Shown here: piece after piece, positions 43,451 through 53,084 of the stretch
Layout: each line of letters begins with the position of its first letter
How positions within the stretch are numbered: the stretch's first letter is position 1
Assembly (NCBI GenBank): GCA_047630175.1
Contig: JBLHVI010000001.1
Span: 132,276-196,275 of the forward strand
From: UBA4582 sp047630175
GTDB lineage: Bacteria > Pseudomonadota > Gammaproteobacteria > Pseudomonadales > Azotimanducaceae
Length of the DNA stretch: 64,000 nt
Reading direction: 5' to 3'
Translations under genes and position numbers: made by a program
Notes under the pieces: model-generated
The model's database searches: none
What the model saw: the letters and a program-made list of their open reading frames with translations, nothing else
What the model was told of the DNA's origin: nothing

Positions 43451-45863
43451 CTGACTCCAACCTCCTATTGACGCCTACCCAATAACTTACTGTCTCCAAC
43501 AAGCTAGACTTTGCTAGAGGTTTTGAAAGGAAAGCGTCCATTTTAATGCCGCGACTAAGGGCTTCACGTTCTGCCATAACGTCCGCAGTAAAAGCAATGA
43601 TGGGAATTTTGGCCGTTGGTTCTGCTAGGTTACGGATAGCAACCGTCGCCTCATAGCCGTCCATCACCGGCATTTGCAGGTCCATTAGGATGACATTTGG
43701 GCTCACTAATTTGACTTTCTGTAGTGCCTCAACACCGTTCTCGGCAGCTTCAACGGTATATCCGGCCTTTTCAAGAACGATGGTAGCAAACAGGCGGTTT
43801 GCCTCACTGTCTTCTACCAATAGTACGAGACCGGTACTATTACAATTGCCATTTTCTACCGGTACCCTGCGAACGTGCGAGTTGACGCCGCAAACTGCTT
43901 TTAGAAAGGGTAATGGTTTTAATGCATAACTAAACTGCATATCGAAACGATTATTCTCGTTCGTAGCTTTCTTCGAGTCTCGGGTATAAGGAGTAATAGC
44001 CATCAAAATAGTGTTTTTAGACTCTTGCAGTGAACCCAACAGGAAGTTAGACCAGACCGGTGCCTCAGGTAAGCAGCAAACTACGATCGTTGTGTTGATA
44101 GCAACTTGTTGAGTCATTAGTTGCAGGCTGTCAGCGTCACTGATCACTCTCACTGACGCAACCCATCCCTGCAACATACGCGTCAGCGTTTGGGCAAGAT
44201 CTAGATCATCTCCAACAACAACAATCTGTCGTTCTCCCAAACGTTGTTTGAGTGCGATGTGCTCCTGCCGATCTACGTCGTCGACGCCAACTCTTTCGTT
44301 GGACTGACCGCTTGGGGAAATGGGTAATTCGAACCAAAACTCGCTACCAATACCCTGTGCACTGACTATTCCGATAGAGCCGCCCATGAGTTCAACTAAT
44401 CGCCTTGAGATTGACAGGCCCAGACCCGCACCCCCAGAGCGTCGTGCATTGGATTTGTCCACTTGAACAAACTCATTGAAAACGTTCGTCTGGGCTTTAG
44501 CCGCTATACCCTCGCCAGTATCGGATACGACAAAACGTATAAAGTTTTGTTGCTCGCTTTGGGGTGCTTCAATTGCCTCCTCAATACGTAGGTGGACATG
44601 TCCGGTTTGCGTAAACTTACACGCATTGCCGATCAGATTATTAAGCACTTGACGGGTTCTCACAGAATCTCCGACAATCGAATGTGGTACGTCAGGTGAT
44701 AAAATGCCGGCGAGTAGAATACCTTTCTCGCAAAATTGTGGATGGAACAAACTTAAGACCTGATCAACCGTGTCTATAAGGCTAAATGTGGATGTTTCTA
44801 CGTCCAAATGACCGGCCTCGATCTTTGACATGTCGAGTACATTGTTAAGCAACGACATGAGAACGGCACTGGATTCTTCTGCGGTTTCAGCTAGAACGCG
44901 CTGCTCGTCTATCAGCTTTGTGTCGCGTAGTAACGTCAGAGTTCCTAAAATGGCATGCATGGGTGTGCGTAACTCATGACTCATCACGGACAAAAATTCA
45001 GTCTTGGCCCTGCTCGCCTGTTCTGCCGTTACTTTAGCAATCTTTAGTTCTTGCTCGGTGATTTTTCGAATTTCGATTTCGGCGGCAAGCTCATCAGTTT
45101 GCTGGCGAAGTTCTTCTGTTCGCTCAGCAACCCTTTCTTCGAGTTGACCGATAAAACGAGAAATCGTGCCGCTTAGCAATCTAAGTTCCATTGGACCGCG
45201 GTCGACGGGCCGGAATAAATGCCCTAGCGCTATTGCATCTTCGGCATCGATGGTCAGTTTTCGGACAGGTCTGGCGATCTGGTGAAGTAGAGCTCCCAGT
45301 AGCAAGATCATCAGGATGGTATATCCAACATAGAACCCCAGGTCGAAAATCTCCCGCGATACTGTTTCTGTGCGTACTGCCTCGCTAGCGATTACTACTT
45401 GATACTCTACATCTTCGTCAAGTTGTAGAATCAGATTGTGGAGTTTTGCCGCAGTCTTATCATATTGTATAAGAGATGACTGGTCTAACGGCTTTGATCC
45501 GCTATCTACGATATGCCCAATCTCTGCGATAAATGAATCGATCAGATCCATGGTCTCGCGTTCCCGCTGTAGCAATGGAAATTTACGCAGCTCTGTAAGT
45601 GCTTCATGGAGTCCTTGTACCTGCTTGCGAGCGCCTGGTACGAGATAACTGATCTCGCTGCCAATGACCAGGTCGGCGGTCACCAACATATGCCCTGAGG
45701 CGTCACGGAAGCGATGCACCCACGCTTTAGTAATCGAATATTGCCCGGCATTTTGTTCTAGTTCGCGAAGCTGATTGTGACGATAGTTGACGCTGGTCGA
45801 TACCATCAAGCCACCGATACTTGAAATTGTCAGGCCAATGATGAGGTAAGATGCAATACGCAT
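43425..45863 (-). CDS. Hybrid sensor histidine kinase (TM-HAMP-HisKA-HATPase-pseudoREC-REC)
   Basis: Membrane sensor of 812 residues. The first helix (YLIIGLTISSIGGLMVSTSV) is followed by a helical periplasmic domain of about 150 residues, a second helix near 175-195 (VGYTILMILLLGALL), HAMP and coiled coil. HisKA has MSHELRTPMHAIL (His near 295). HATPase has NLIGNACKFT, SDTGEGI and GAGLGLSISRRL. A degenerate receiver at about 555-670 has VVCCLPEAP where the phospho-Asp should be. A true receiver at about 690-805 has VILMDLQMPVMDG (Asp near 727) and LSKPL. The layout resembles TorS without its HPt. It starts two bases after the stop of the exported-protein gene and overlaps the HPt gene. Confidence 0.92.
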   Translation of the reverse strand: MRIASYLIIGLTISSIGGLMVSTSVNYRHNQLRELEQNAGQYSITKAWVHRFRDASGHMLVTADLVIGSEISYLVPGARKQVQGLHEALTELRKFPLLQRERETMDLIDSFIAEIGHIVDSGSKPLDQSSLIQYDKTAAKLHNLILQLDEDVEYQVVIASEAVRTETVSREIFDLGFYVGYTILMILLLGALLHQIARPVRKLTIDAEDAIALGHLFRPVDRGPMELRLLSGTISRFIGQLEERVAERTEELRQQTDELAAEIEIRKITEQELKIAKVTAEQASRAKTEFLSVMSHELRTPMHAILGTLTLLRDTKLIDEQRVLAETAEESSAVLMSLLNNVLDMSKIEAGHLDVETSTFSLIDTVDQVLSLFHPQFCEKGILLAGILSPDVPHSIVGDSVRTRQVLNNLIGNACKFTQTGHVHLRIEEAIEAPQSEQQNFIRFVVSDTGEGIAAKAQTNVFNEFVQVDKSNARRSGGAGLGLSISRRLVELMGGSIGIVSAQGIGSEFWFELPISPSGQSNERVGVDDVDRQEHIALKQRLGERQIVVVGDDLDLAQTLTRMLQGWVASVRVISDADSLQLMTQQVAINTTIVVCCLPEAPVWSNFLLGSLQESKNTILMAITPYTRDSKKATNENNRFDMQFSYALKPLPFLKAVCGVNSHVRRVPVENGNCNSTGLVLLVEDSEANRLFATIVLEKAGYTVEAAENGVEALQKVKLVSPNVILMDLQMPVMDGYEATVAIRNLAEPTAKIPIIAFTADVMAEREALSRGIKMDAFLSKPLAKSSLLETVSYWVGVNRRLESDEETFIKQ

Positions 45864-45865
45864 TC

Positions 45866-46564
45866 CTATCTAGCCAACTTTGTAATGCCATTGCTAACAA
45901 GTACGTCCTTCCAGATGAGCTGAGTGACGCTGATAGTTTTCATGGCTGATCGGATCACAGAGAGCGCTAGTTCAAGCCCTTGCTGTGATATGCCAAGATC
46001 ACTGGTGTCACCTGAATTCAATCTATCAAGAAGCTCTTTTAGCTCGTCCATCCCAAGTCCCTGCAGCAGTGTCTGAAACTTCTCGGTAGTAAGCTCATTG
46101 CTCGCAGAATTCCGGGTTCGTTGAAAGACAAATCCGCTAACTTGTAGGCGTAAATCGAGCGCCCAGACGATCTCATCAATACCCCATTCACCGAGTTCCG
46201 AACGGGCCTGAACAAATCCTGTTGGTTGCTTATTCTCAAAAATGACGTATAGCGAATGGCGCCCGAATTCGTCAGCGTGAATTTCGAAGGGTAGCTTCGC
46301 CGCCAACGCTAAATCAAGTTCTTTATTGAAGGTCCCAACATAGGTTCTGAATGTCACTGGCCCGGGATAGAGTTGGTGAATGGCCGCAACAGGATCTCGC
46401 AACGCACAGTAAGTAACAGCTACCGCGCTTGGTACATGCATACCAACCAATAGTAAAACAATCGAAAAGGCTTTCTTAGTATCGCAGAACTGGTTCAAGA
46501 GTCTGCCAACATCGATACTGCGCTTTTGTTTACCTTCTACGTCGAATTTGCAGGTCAAATACAC
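45866..46564 (-). CDS. Exported protein of unknown function, sensor-operon member
   Basis: Protein of 232 residues with a hydrophobic signal segment (FSIVLLLVGMHVPSAVA, about residues 33-49). The mature part has a compact alpha/beta look (LPFEIHADEFGRHSLYVIFE, GEWGIDEIVWALDLRLQVSG). I recall similar uncharacterised proteins beside sensor kinases but cannot name the family. The start overlaps the beta-barrel gene by 35 bases and the stop is two bases before the hybrid kinase gene. It may therefore be a periplasmic partner of the kinase sensor domain. Confidence 0.75.
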   Translation of the reverse strand: MYLTCKFDVEGKQKRSIDVGRLLNQFCDTKKAFSIVLLLVGMHVPSAVAVTYCALRDPVAAIHQLYPGPVTFRTYVGTFNKELDLALAAKLPFEIHADEFGRHSLYVIFENKQPTGFVQARSELGEWGIDEIVWALDLRLQVSGFVFQRTRNSASNELTTEKFQTLLQGLGMDELKELLDRLNSGDTSDLGISQQGLELALSVIRSAMKTISVTQLIWKDVLVSNGITKLAR

Positions 46565-47585
46565 CGTCTGTCTCCTGATTATTGGCAGGGTTCAACTTAC
46601 GTTTGTACTGTGCGCTTAACGTCCATTTTGACGTCGGTTGATATCGAAGCCCAACTGCCAACGACGTCGACTCTTGACTAACACTCAGTCGATATTTCTT
46701 CTCCCAGCGGCTTTGCAAGTAGGTCGTTACTGAACCATTTCGCGACAGCGCGTTAAGTTCTATCAATCCGTTTGTAATATCGGAACCGTCATCTGTTCCT
46801 ACTGAAATTTCGGACATCATTCCAAACCACCCGTGGTACCACTGCCCATCTATGCCGACTCTGGTTCTTTCAACAAAACCCCCAGTCGGCTGCTGTACTT
46901 TGCCCGTGAATGCCGACGCTCCAATTCCATTAACACCAAAAAACGCTTGTGAACCCTGTCTACTGCCGAAACGCGCAGTGATAGCCCAGGGATCACCGTC
47001 AACGGCGTAATCAAGGCCTGAGCCGCGAGTGACACTAATTGCATAAGTTAATTTAGTAAGGTCGCCGTTTAAACTGAGGCCCCAGTCAGTTTTTAAGCCT
47101 AAATTAGAACCATTAGTAAATTGTCTAAGCGTGCCGTTGGTATCTATCGACGATTCAAGTCCGTAATTGAGCTCGGGGTGCCCAATGAGGAAGTTTAGAC
47201 GACCGTCACCTGTCAGATGGAAGTTAATGGTGTTTACCCTTGCCATCAATTTCCAGTCATTCTCTGATGTCAGAAAAGCCGGACGTTGACCCAAGCTATA
47301 GGCCTTGACCAGATATAGTTGAACCACGGTTGTTGCGACATTTCTGTCACCTTCAGTGATGGTGCTATGAATATCAATTCCTGCTGTGCTAACGCCCCCG
47401 AAATTGCTACTGCCTTTAGTGATGTTTTTCGCTGATCCTGACAAATCGGCGGTTATACGGAGGTTGCGTATCCAGTCATCACCATTTGCCGCTGGCAGCC
47501 AGAGGCAGGCTGTAATCAAGCTTATGATCCAGTTTTGGTAGTGCGCACCTCGCGCAAATCGACCATTAAGGGCTCGCTTGTTCAT
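46530..47585 (-). CDS. Outer-membrane beta-barrel protein, sensor-operon member
   Basis: Protein of 351 residues with signal peptide (NWIISLITACLWLPAANG) and many alternating strands (LKTDWGLSLNGDLTKLTYAI, KKYRLSVSQESTSLAVGLRY). It is a porin-like barrel without recognised specificity. The C-terminus is Arg-rich (DLQIRRRR) instead of ending in Phe, which is unusual. The ATG at 47585 gives the best signal peptide. It is the first gene of the barrel, exported protein, hybrid kinase, HPt unit, and a consensus sigma-54 promoter lies 46 bases upstream. Confidence 0.75.
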   Translation of the reverse strand: MNKRALNGRFARGAHYQNWIISLITACLWLPAANGDDWIRNLRITADLSGSAKNITKGSSNFGGVSTAGIDIHSTITEGDRNVATTVVQLYLVKAYSLGQRPAFLTSENDWKLMARVNTINFHLTGDGRLNFLIGHPELNYGLESSIDTNGTLRQFTNGSNLGLKTDWGLSLNGDLTKLTYAISVTRGSGLDYAVDGDPWAITARFGSRQGSQAFFGVNGIGASAFTGKVQQPTGGFVERTRVGIDGQWYHGWFGMMSEISVGTDDGSDITNGLIELNALSRNGSVTTYLQSRWEKKYRLSVSQESTSLAVGLRYQPTSKWTLSAQYKRKLNPANNQETDGVFDLQIRRRR

Positions 47586-47630
47586 CCGTGGTGCCAACTT
47601 ATTTAGCAATGGTTCATATTGACTATGTGA

Positions 47631-47646
47631 TGCAATCAATATGCCA
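47631..47646 (-). promoter_or_regulatory. Sigma-54 promoter of the barrel/kinase/HPt operon
   Basis: Minus strand TGGCAT-ATTGA-TTGCA: consensus -24 and -12 with exact spacing. The 17 bases from TTGGCA onward differ in one base from the promoter at 57633-57648. Start predicted near 47620. Confidence 0.75.
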
Positions 47647-47691
47647 AACACTCACCCCGGACATTTTGGCCTTCGGTTTTGCTTTTTCCCT

Positions 47692-47721
47692 CGATTCGCA
47701 ACTTCCAATCGCGTATTGCGA
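47692..47721 (-). promoter_or_regulatory. Candidate enhancer dyad (TCGCAA-N14-TTGCGA)
   Basis: TCGCAA (47696-47701) and TTGCGA (47716-47721) form an inverted pair 50-75 bases upstream of the sigma-54 promoter. The 11-mer CGATTCGCAAC at 47692 is the exact complement of GTTGCGAATCG at 57728. Inferred binding site for the locus sigma-54 activator. Confidence 0.45.
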
Positions 47722-48242
47722 GGCAGGATGCGTCTCAAATCGGATTTACATTGTAAAAATCAATCATGCACCTGCATAAGGGACATGACAATTTTCTCCG
47801 ACACCGCATGGTCGGATCGTTAATGTTTGCTCACCCGAAGCTGTATCGGGTATTGATCGGAATATCGCAGTACTTTTAGGCAAATTTGTTGCTTAGTATT
47901 ATGAACCGCCAACTTAGTGGTGGACTACTACGACGACAGTTCGTTATGGAAAGTTGTTTTATCGCTGCGAAAAACGTCGGACAAGCAGTCACTAACTAAC
48001 GTTACGTCAGTCCAGAACCCGTCGACCAGCTGCTAATTAAGAAGTTTGGCGGTAGCACTACTGTGTGAAATATACCCATGTTGTAGCTGACCGTGAGCGG
48101 CATAGACAAAAGTGCGTGCCGTTTTGTTATTCGGATAATATTCCCTATTGGCTGCGTCTCTTTATATTTTGCTATCAGCCGGCAATATCATCGCATATCT
48201 CAGGACTTCAAAAACAGAGGCTATAAATCTGCCTAGCTTTCT

Positions 48243-49694
48243 TTATGGCCCAGCGCTTTGTCGAGTCATCAGGTTCCCAATAAGTTGTTTTACCTCAGGA
48301 AATGAATTGTATATGGAGAAACACAACATGAAAAACAGGACCAAGGCCGAGACGGTAGCGAGCAACCCATCAGTGATCTTATCGTCGAATAGTACACTTT
48401 GGGATAATGCCAAGGTTGTAACGATGAAAATGACGAATAGCAGGGAGGGTTTAACCGATTTTACGGCTAGATGTCGTCCATTGAACGGAATATCTAAAAA
48501 TAGATACGCGGCTGTAAGCGCGCAGAATTCGCCTATAAATGCCATCGCTGCAATCGCATGTATCGGCCAGTGCAGATAAGCCGCGAGCAAACAAAGGGGT
48601 ATTGCTATTAAGCGTGCAAGATTGGCAAACAATTCACACTTTGGTTTGGCCATCGCTAACGTAATTACTGAAGGAGCGATTCGGAGTATCCGTACGCACA
48701 CCATCAACGCGATCCACGGAAGTATAGGCAAGCTTGCGCTGAACTTTTCGCCAAAGATAAAGATCAGTAAATGCGGCCCGACCGAAATAAAACCTGCAAA
48801 CGCAATTGCACTCAGAAGAATTGCAGAGGTAACCAAGTAAGAACAAGTAGCCTCAAAACTTCGCTTATCGTGAAATGACCGAGCTACTATTGGCAGCGCT
48901 ATCGAATTACACAAACGATGTAGCATCATTGCAGGCAAAATTAGCAACGTAAAAACGACACTATAAAGACCCAGCATAGTCATATCATAATATGTTCCTA
49001 TTATGATTTTTTCCCCCTGAAATACAAAAAATAACAATAATCCACTAATCATCAGCGGCCACGCAAATCGAAACATCTTGATAATCACTGTGATTTGCCC
49101 AAATAGCTGATAGCGACGTCGAGCAGTAATATGAGAAATGACTACATTGAATAATGGTATTACCATGATGATGATAAGGACAGCTCGATAGTCGGGAAAA
49201 AGGTAAACGAGCGGGAAAACCAGCAGTGTGGCGAGCGCCTGAGGTAAGCTAGCGTTGATCGCCGCAGGGAACAAGTCCATATTTCTTTGCATGACGACAT
49301 AATCGAGATGTTTGAAACTGGTAATGACCGGTATTAATGCTAGCAATTGAAACGCCCACAGAGAGTCATGCAATCGAAACAGCGAGGTTATTGGCCATGC
49401 TAAAAGGTAGAGCAGCGCGCCTATGATTAGACCTCGGAGAATGCTCATAAAATGGGCGGCTCCGAGCATTAGATCACTTTCACCATCAGGGTCCTGAAGC
49501 AGGATCTTGTCAACTGATATGGCACTCGCCATCTCAACAAAAGCCAATGTTGCTGCTAGCGCTGCCGCAATACCGAAGTCAGCAACTGATATTTCTCGTG
49601 CTACGACAACGTTACGAAGAAATGAACAGGCCAAAGAAATTAGCTGCGCACTTACTAATAGCGAACTAGCGTAAACTAGATTTTTTAGTCTCAA
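48243..49694 (-). CDS. Polysaccharide flippase (Wzx-like, MOP superfamily)
   Basis: Inner-membrane protein of 483 residues with about 14 hydrophobic helices, matching Wzx/PST oligosaccharide flippases (QLISLACSFLRNVVVAREIS at the N-terminus is typical). It would move the lipid-linked repeat unit to the periplasm. The start is a TTG at 49694, five bases after the ATP-grasp stop, and no ATG is available nearby. It is the last gene of the sugar transferase/Ugd/ATP-grasp/flippase group. Confidence 0.88.
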   Translation of the reverse strand: MRLKNLVYASSLLVSAQLISLACSFLRNVVVAREISVADFGIAAALAATLAFVEMASAISVDKILLQDPDGESDLMLGAAHFMSILRGLIIGALLYLLAWPITSLFRLHDSLWAFQLLALIPVITSFKHLDYVVMQRNMDLFPAAINASLPQALATLLVFPLVYLFPDYRAVLIIIMVIPLFNVVISHITARRRYQLFGQITVIIKMFRFAWPLMISGLLLFFVFQGEKIIIGTYYDMTMLGLYSVVFTLLILPAMMLHRLCNSIALPIVARSFHDKRSFEATCSYLVTSAILLSAIAFAGFISVGPHLLIFIFGEKFSASLPILPWIALMVCVRILRIAPSVITLAMAKPKCELFANLARLIAIPLCLLAAYLHWPIHAIAAMAFIGEFCALTAAYLFLDIPFNGRHLAVKSVKPSLLFVIFIVTTLALSQSVLFDDKITDGLLATVSALVLFFMLCFSIYNSFPEVKQLIGNLMTRQSAGP

Positions 49695-49699
49695 TGTTC

Positions 49700-50848
49700 T
49701 TAACTCTTTAAATTGGTGTCATACTTTGGCGGCCGCATTTTCAAACAAACAACCCGCCGGAAAAGCTCGCTCTTCTTAATAATAGAGCCTATTGGGTCGC
49801 GAATGATTAATCTCAAGAATCTATTCGCCTCGCATCGACTTAACTTTGATGGCCAAAAAATAGTTGAGATTGCGTGACTCAGTGAAAATGTAGCGCCTGA
49901 ATAACGGGTTAAACCTTGACAGACAATATTTTGGTGCAGATCAGTAGGCATCGATAAAAGGTCGATGCCTATGTAAGTGCTGAGTTCTACCGAAGCCCAA
50001 AACCTGGCATTGAACTCAATTAGATACAATTTTCCAGATGCGTCGATTCGTGCATCGATATGTGCTGGCCCAGTGTAAGACGCATTAGTCACAATTTTCT
50101 TTGCGAGACCCACTAGGTCTGCACCGTGGGGAAATCGATCTCCGCCAGAGGTTCGCTGTTGAACGTAAGCAACGTGAACCTGCCCTGCTCTGCACAAAAG
50201 ACTCACCCCAATATCGTCACCGTCAATATATTGCTGAACCACAAGTGGATGATAGTTATAGTCGGTATCGTCAATTATTGCCTGCAGCTGTTTTGGCGTC
50301 TTTGCTACGCGTATACCAATTCCACCACTCATGGCTATTGGCTTTACTATTAAGGGAAAAGAGATTTCAGCGTTAGCACATAAGAAGGATGTCAAACCGT
50401 ATCGGTCTTCGACAACAGCGGTCAACGGAATCGGCAGGTTGAGAAGGTTGCACAATTCGCTGAATTTGTCTTTTCTGTACAGATTGTCGAACGACGATAA
50501 CGAGGGCAACGGGAATGTCTTCAGCGGGTTTTCACTAGCAGTAATAATCAAAGCACGGGTACTAATATCACCCGCGGCGATGAACAAATTGTCCGTCTTA
50601 TCCAAAGCCAGATCTGAAATTAATCGCATTAATTGATGTTGAATGATTTCCTCTTCGACTTCGTAAAATGTTTCGCAGGCTGCGGCAAACCGAAGATAAC
50701 TGCACCCATATCTGGAGAGCACCACACATTTCCGGCCCCAGAAGCTAGCGACGCGCAGTAGGGCCGTAGCCACTAAAGGATCATTTGCAATAATTACGAT
50801 ATTATTGATAGCGTTCTCCTTGTAGAATTTTACCGAGGACAGCTCCAA
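49700..50848 (-). CDS. ATP-grasp ligase in exopolysaccharide locus
   Basis: ATP-dependent carboxylate-amine ligase fold (carbamoyl-phosphate synthase-like). ATP-binding segments are FPLIVKPIAMSGGIGIRV near residues 168-185, VVQQYIDGDDIGVS near 208 and metal loop LIEFNARFWASV near 266. Such enzymes join an amino group to an acyl-phosphate, so it may decorate a uronic acid or sugar acid with an amino acid; that is inference. The longest frame begins with TTG at 50848, but that codon has no binding site. A perfect AAGGAG six bases before an ATC codon at 50809 points to a shorter protein beginning INNIVIIANDP, which is where the fold normally begins. Confidence 0.82.
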   Translation of the reverse strand: MELSSVKFYKENAINNIVIIANDPLVATALLRVASFWGRKCVVLSRYGCSYLRFAAACETFYEVEEEIIQHQLMRLISDLALDKTDNLFIAAGDISTRALIITASENPLKTFPLPSLSSFDNLYRKDKFSELCNLLNLPIPLTAVVEDRYGLTSFLCANAEISFPLIVKPIAMSGGIGIRVAKTPKQLQAIIDDTDYNYHPLVVQQYIDGDDIGVSLLCRAGQVHVAYVQQRTSGGDRFPHGADLVGLAKKIVTNASYTGPAHIDARIDASGKLYLIEFNARFWASVELSTYIGIDLLSMPTDLHQNIVCQGLTRYSGATFSLSHAISTIFWPSKLSRCEANRFLRLIIRDPIGSIIKKSELFRRVVCLKMRPPKYDTNLKS

Positions 50849-50937
50849 CCGGTATTGGGTTGGGGTTTTTACAGTGAAGACGCGTGCATTGATTAACGCG
50901 GCAACCGTATCGCTTGTAATTTTGTATCGGTGGAAAT

Positions 50938-52317
50938 TTAAGCATCATAGGCAATAACCCTTTGCTCAACGGACGACGCATTATCGATATCTAATCCTGA
51001 GCTCCTGCCAATGCCGATATAGTTAAGCCCATAGTCGGCACATCGCTCAGGATCGTATATATTGCGACCATCAAATATTAGCTTGTTCTTGATTTCCTTT
51101 GCTAACATCCTGAAATCGGGTTGCTTAAATTCACGCCATTCTGTGGCTACAAGTAAAGCGTCTGCACCCTGAACGGCATCATAAGGACTATCGGCGAAAG
51201 CCACGGGAAAATCTTTGAGCGCAATGCGGGCGTTGTCCATGGCCTGGGGGTCGTAGGCATGAACCGTCGCGCCAAGTTTGCAAAGCTCCGCAGCGATAGT
51301 GATAGCTGGCGCGCATCTTATGTCGTCGGTATCAGGCTTGAATGCGAGTCCCCATAATGCGAAGACTCTTCCCGTTAAATCATTACCAAAGATCCGTGTG
51401 ACCTTCTCTACTAGGATCTTTTGCTGCATATTGTTACGGTTTTCTACAGCTGAGAAAATGTTGTGTTTGAGGCCAGCGGTCTCCGCCATGTTGATCATCG
51501 CTCGGACATCTTTAGGGAAGCATGAACCACCGTAGCCACAGCCAGGATAGTTAAATGAGATACCGATTCTAGGGTCAGAGCCAATTCCTCGACGTACGTT
51601 CTCTACATCGATATCCATGCCATCACACATCAGTGCAATTTCATTCATAAATGATATCTTTGTCGCTAGCATTGCATTTGCGGCGTACTTGATCATCTCA
51701 GCATCTCGAACGCCCACAAACTGAATACGTTCCTGTTTCTTAGAAAATGATCCGTAGAGTTCATTCATAGTCCGTTGGCTTTTTGGATTACTAGAGCCAA
51801 CCACGATCCTATCGGGAAACATAAAATCAGTAATAGCACTGCCTTCTTTAAGAAACTCAGGATTGCTGACGACATCAAAATCGATATTCTTTTTTCTTAA
51901 TTCTAGTTCTCTGCTGATAGTTTGTTTGACCTTATCGGCTGTACCAACGGGCACGGTGGATTTGTCCACAACAACAATAGGCTGCGTCAAATGCTCTCCG
52001 ATTTCCGACGCAGCATTTAGAACATAGGCCAGGTCAGCACTGCCATCTTCGTTAGCTGGGGTGCCCACCGCAATGAAGACTACTTCTGCGTCCTGCAAGG
52101 AATGCCTAAGATCGCTGCTGAAGTTTAGTCGGCGCGCCGCGACATTACTGGCTACCATTGTTTCGAGACCAGGTTCATGAATTGGAATAATTCCTAACCG
52201 TAGTTCATCTAACTTTACGTGATCGATATCGACACAGACGACGTGATTGCCCATTTCTGCGAAACAAGTGCCTGTCACTAAACCTACGTATCCAGTACCA
52301 ATTATAACAAGTTTCAT
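50938..52317 (-). CDS. ugd: UDP-glucose 6-dehydrogenase
   Basis: NAD-dependent enzyme making UDP-glucuronic acid, 459 residues. The Rossmann start is GTGYVGLVTGTCFAEMG. The catalytic Cys is in GYGGSCFPKDV near residue 262. The C-terminal UDP-binding domain has LWGLAFKPDTDDIR. It supplies glucuronate for the exopolysaccharide made by the surrounding genes. Confidence 0.95.
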   Translation of the reverse strand: MKLVIIGTGYVGLVTGTCFAEMGNHVVCVDIDHVKLDELRLGIIPIHEPGLETMVASNVAARRLNFSSDLRHSLQDAEVVFIAVGTPANEDGSADLAYVLNAASEIGEHLTQPIVVVDKSTVPVGTADKVKQTISRELELRKKNIDFDVVSNPEFLKEGSAITDFMFPDRIVVGSSNPKSQRTMNELYGSFSKKQERIQFVGVRDAEMIKYAANAMLATKISFMNEIALMCDGMDIDVENVRRGIGSDPRIGISFNYPGCGYGGSCFPKDVRAMINMAETAGLKHNIFSAVENRNNMQQKILVEKVTRIFGNDLTGRVFALWGLAFKPDTDDIRCAPAITIAAELCKLGATVHAYDPQAMDNARIALKDFPVAFADSPYDAVQGADALLVATEWREFKQPDFRMLAKEIKNKLIFDGRNIYDPERCADYGLNYIGIGRSSGLDIDNASSVEQRVIAYDA

Positions 52318-52406
52318 TAATTCACCTTTTAGCTAAATGTTTGCGGAGACGCACGAGTTAGAGATTCAAAGAAAGCCTTTTTGTCGTATGCTTCATGTAA
52401 AGTTTG

Positions 52407-53084
52407 CTAATAGGCTCCCTTACAACTTATTACTGCTGGGACTGTCAAAATTAGTAATTTGAGGTCAAGCCAGATAGATTGCTTGCTGATGTAGGTAAGA
52501 TCCATGCGTACCTGTTCGCTAAAAGGTATCTCTGATCTGCCCGAGACCTGCCAGATACAGGTAATGCCAGGTACAACATCCAGCCTACGCATCTCATAAT
52601 CGCTATACTGCATGACTTCCTCTGGTACTGGGGGTCTAGGCCCTACCAAAGACATATCTCCCTGTAAGACGTTCCATAGTTGTGGCAATTCGTCGATAGA
52701 CAGTGCTCTGAGCACCCGACCTAACTTACTAACTCGGGGGTCGTTGCGCATCTTGAACAGAACTCCGCCCTCCATTTCATTCTGAGCGATAAGCGCTGAT
52801 TTTTCAGTGTCCGCATCGATACGCATCGAGCGAAATTTCCAGCACTTGAATTTCTTGCCTAACAAACCGACTCGAGAGTGTGAGAAAAAAACAGGCCCAG
52901 AAGACTCAAATTTGATAGCTAAACCAAGTAAGAATGCAAACGGGGCGAGACAAAACAGTCCAATAGTCGCTATAACGATATCGAGCGTTCGTTTGATGGT
53001 TTTGTATGATAATTGTGTGCCGGGACCCCGCACCTCATTATTGAAAATAGGGTTGCTTGCAATCGTTCCTTCATTAATTCCCAT
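52407..53084 (-). CDS. Initiating sugar transferase (undecaprenyl-phosphate sugar-1-P transferase)
   Basis: Bacterial sugar transferase of the WcaJ/ExoY type, 225 residues. One membrane helix (IVIATIGLFCLAPFAFLLGL) precedes the catalytic domain: SSGPVFFSHSRVGLLGKKF, FKCWKFRSM, LSIDELPQLWNVL, SLVGPRPPVPEE. It is the short ExoY-like form without the four extra N-terminal helices of WcaJ. It loads the first sugar onto the lipid carrier and so starts each repeat unit. A sigma-54 promoter lies about 36 bases upstream. Confidence 0.94.
   Translation of the reverse strand: MGINEGTIASNPIFNNEVRGPGTQLSYKTIKRTLDIVIATIGLFCLAPFAFLLGLAIKFESSGPVFFSHSRVGLLGKKFKCWKFRSMRIDADTEKSALIAQNEMEGGVLFKMRNDPRVSKLGRVLRALSIDELPQLWNVLQGDMSLVGPRPPVPEEVMQYSDYEMRRLDVVPGITCIWQVSGRSEIPFSEQVRMDLTYISKQSIWLDLKLLILTVPAVISCKGAY

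Larger units (their letters stand above)
47586..48242. other. Regulatory intergenic region upstream of the sensor operon
   Basis: No gene recognised. It holds the sigma-54 promoter at 47631-47646 and the TCGCAA/TTGCGA dyad with the shared 11-mer at 47692-47721. The rest up to 48242 shows nothing clear. Confidence 0.5.
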
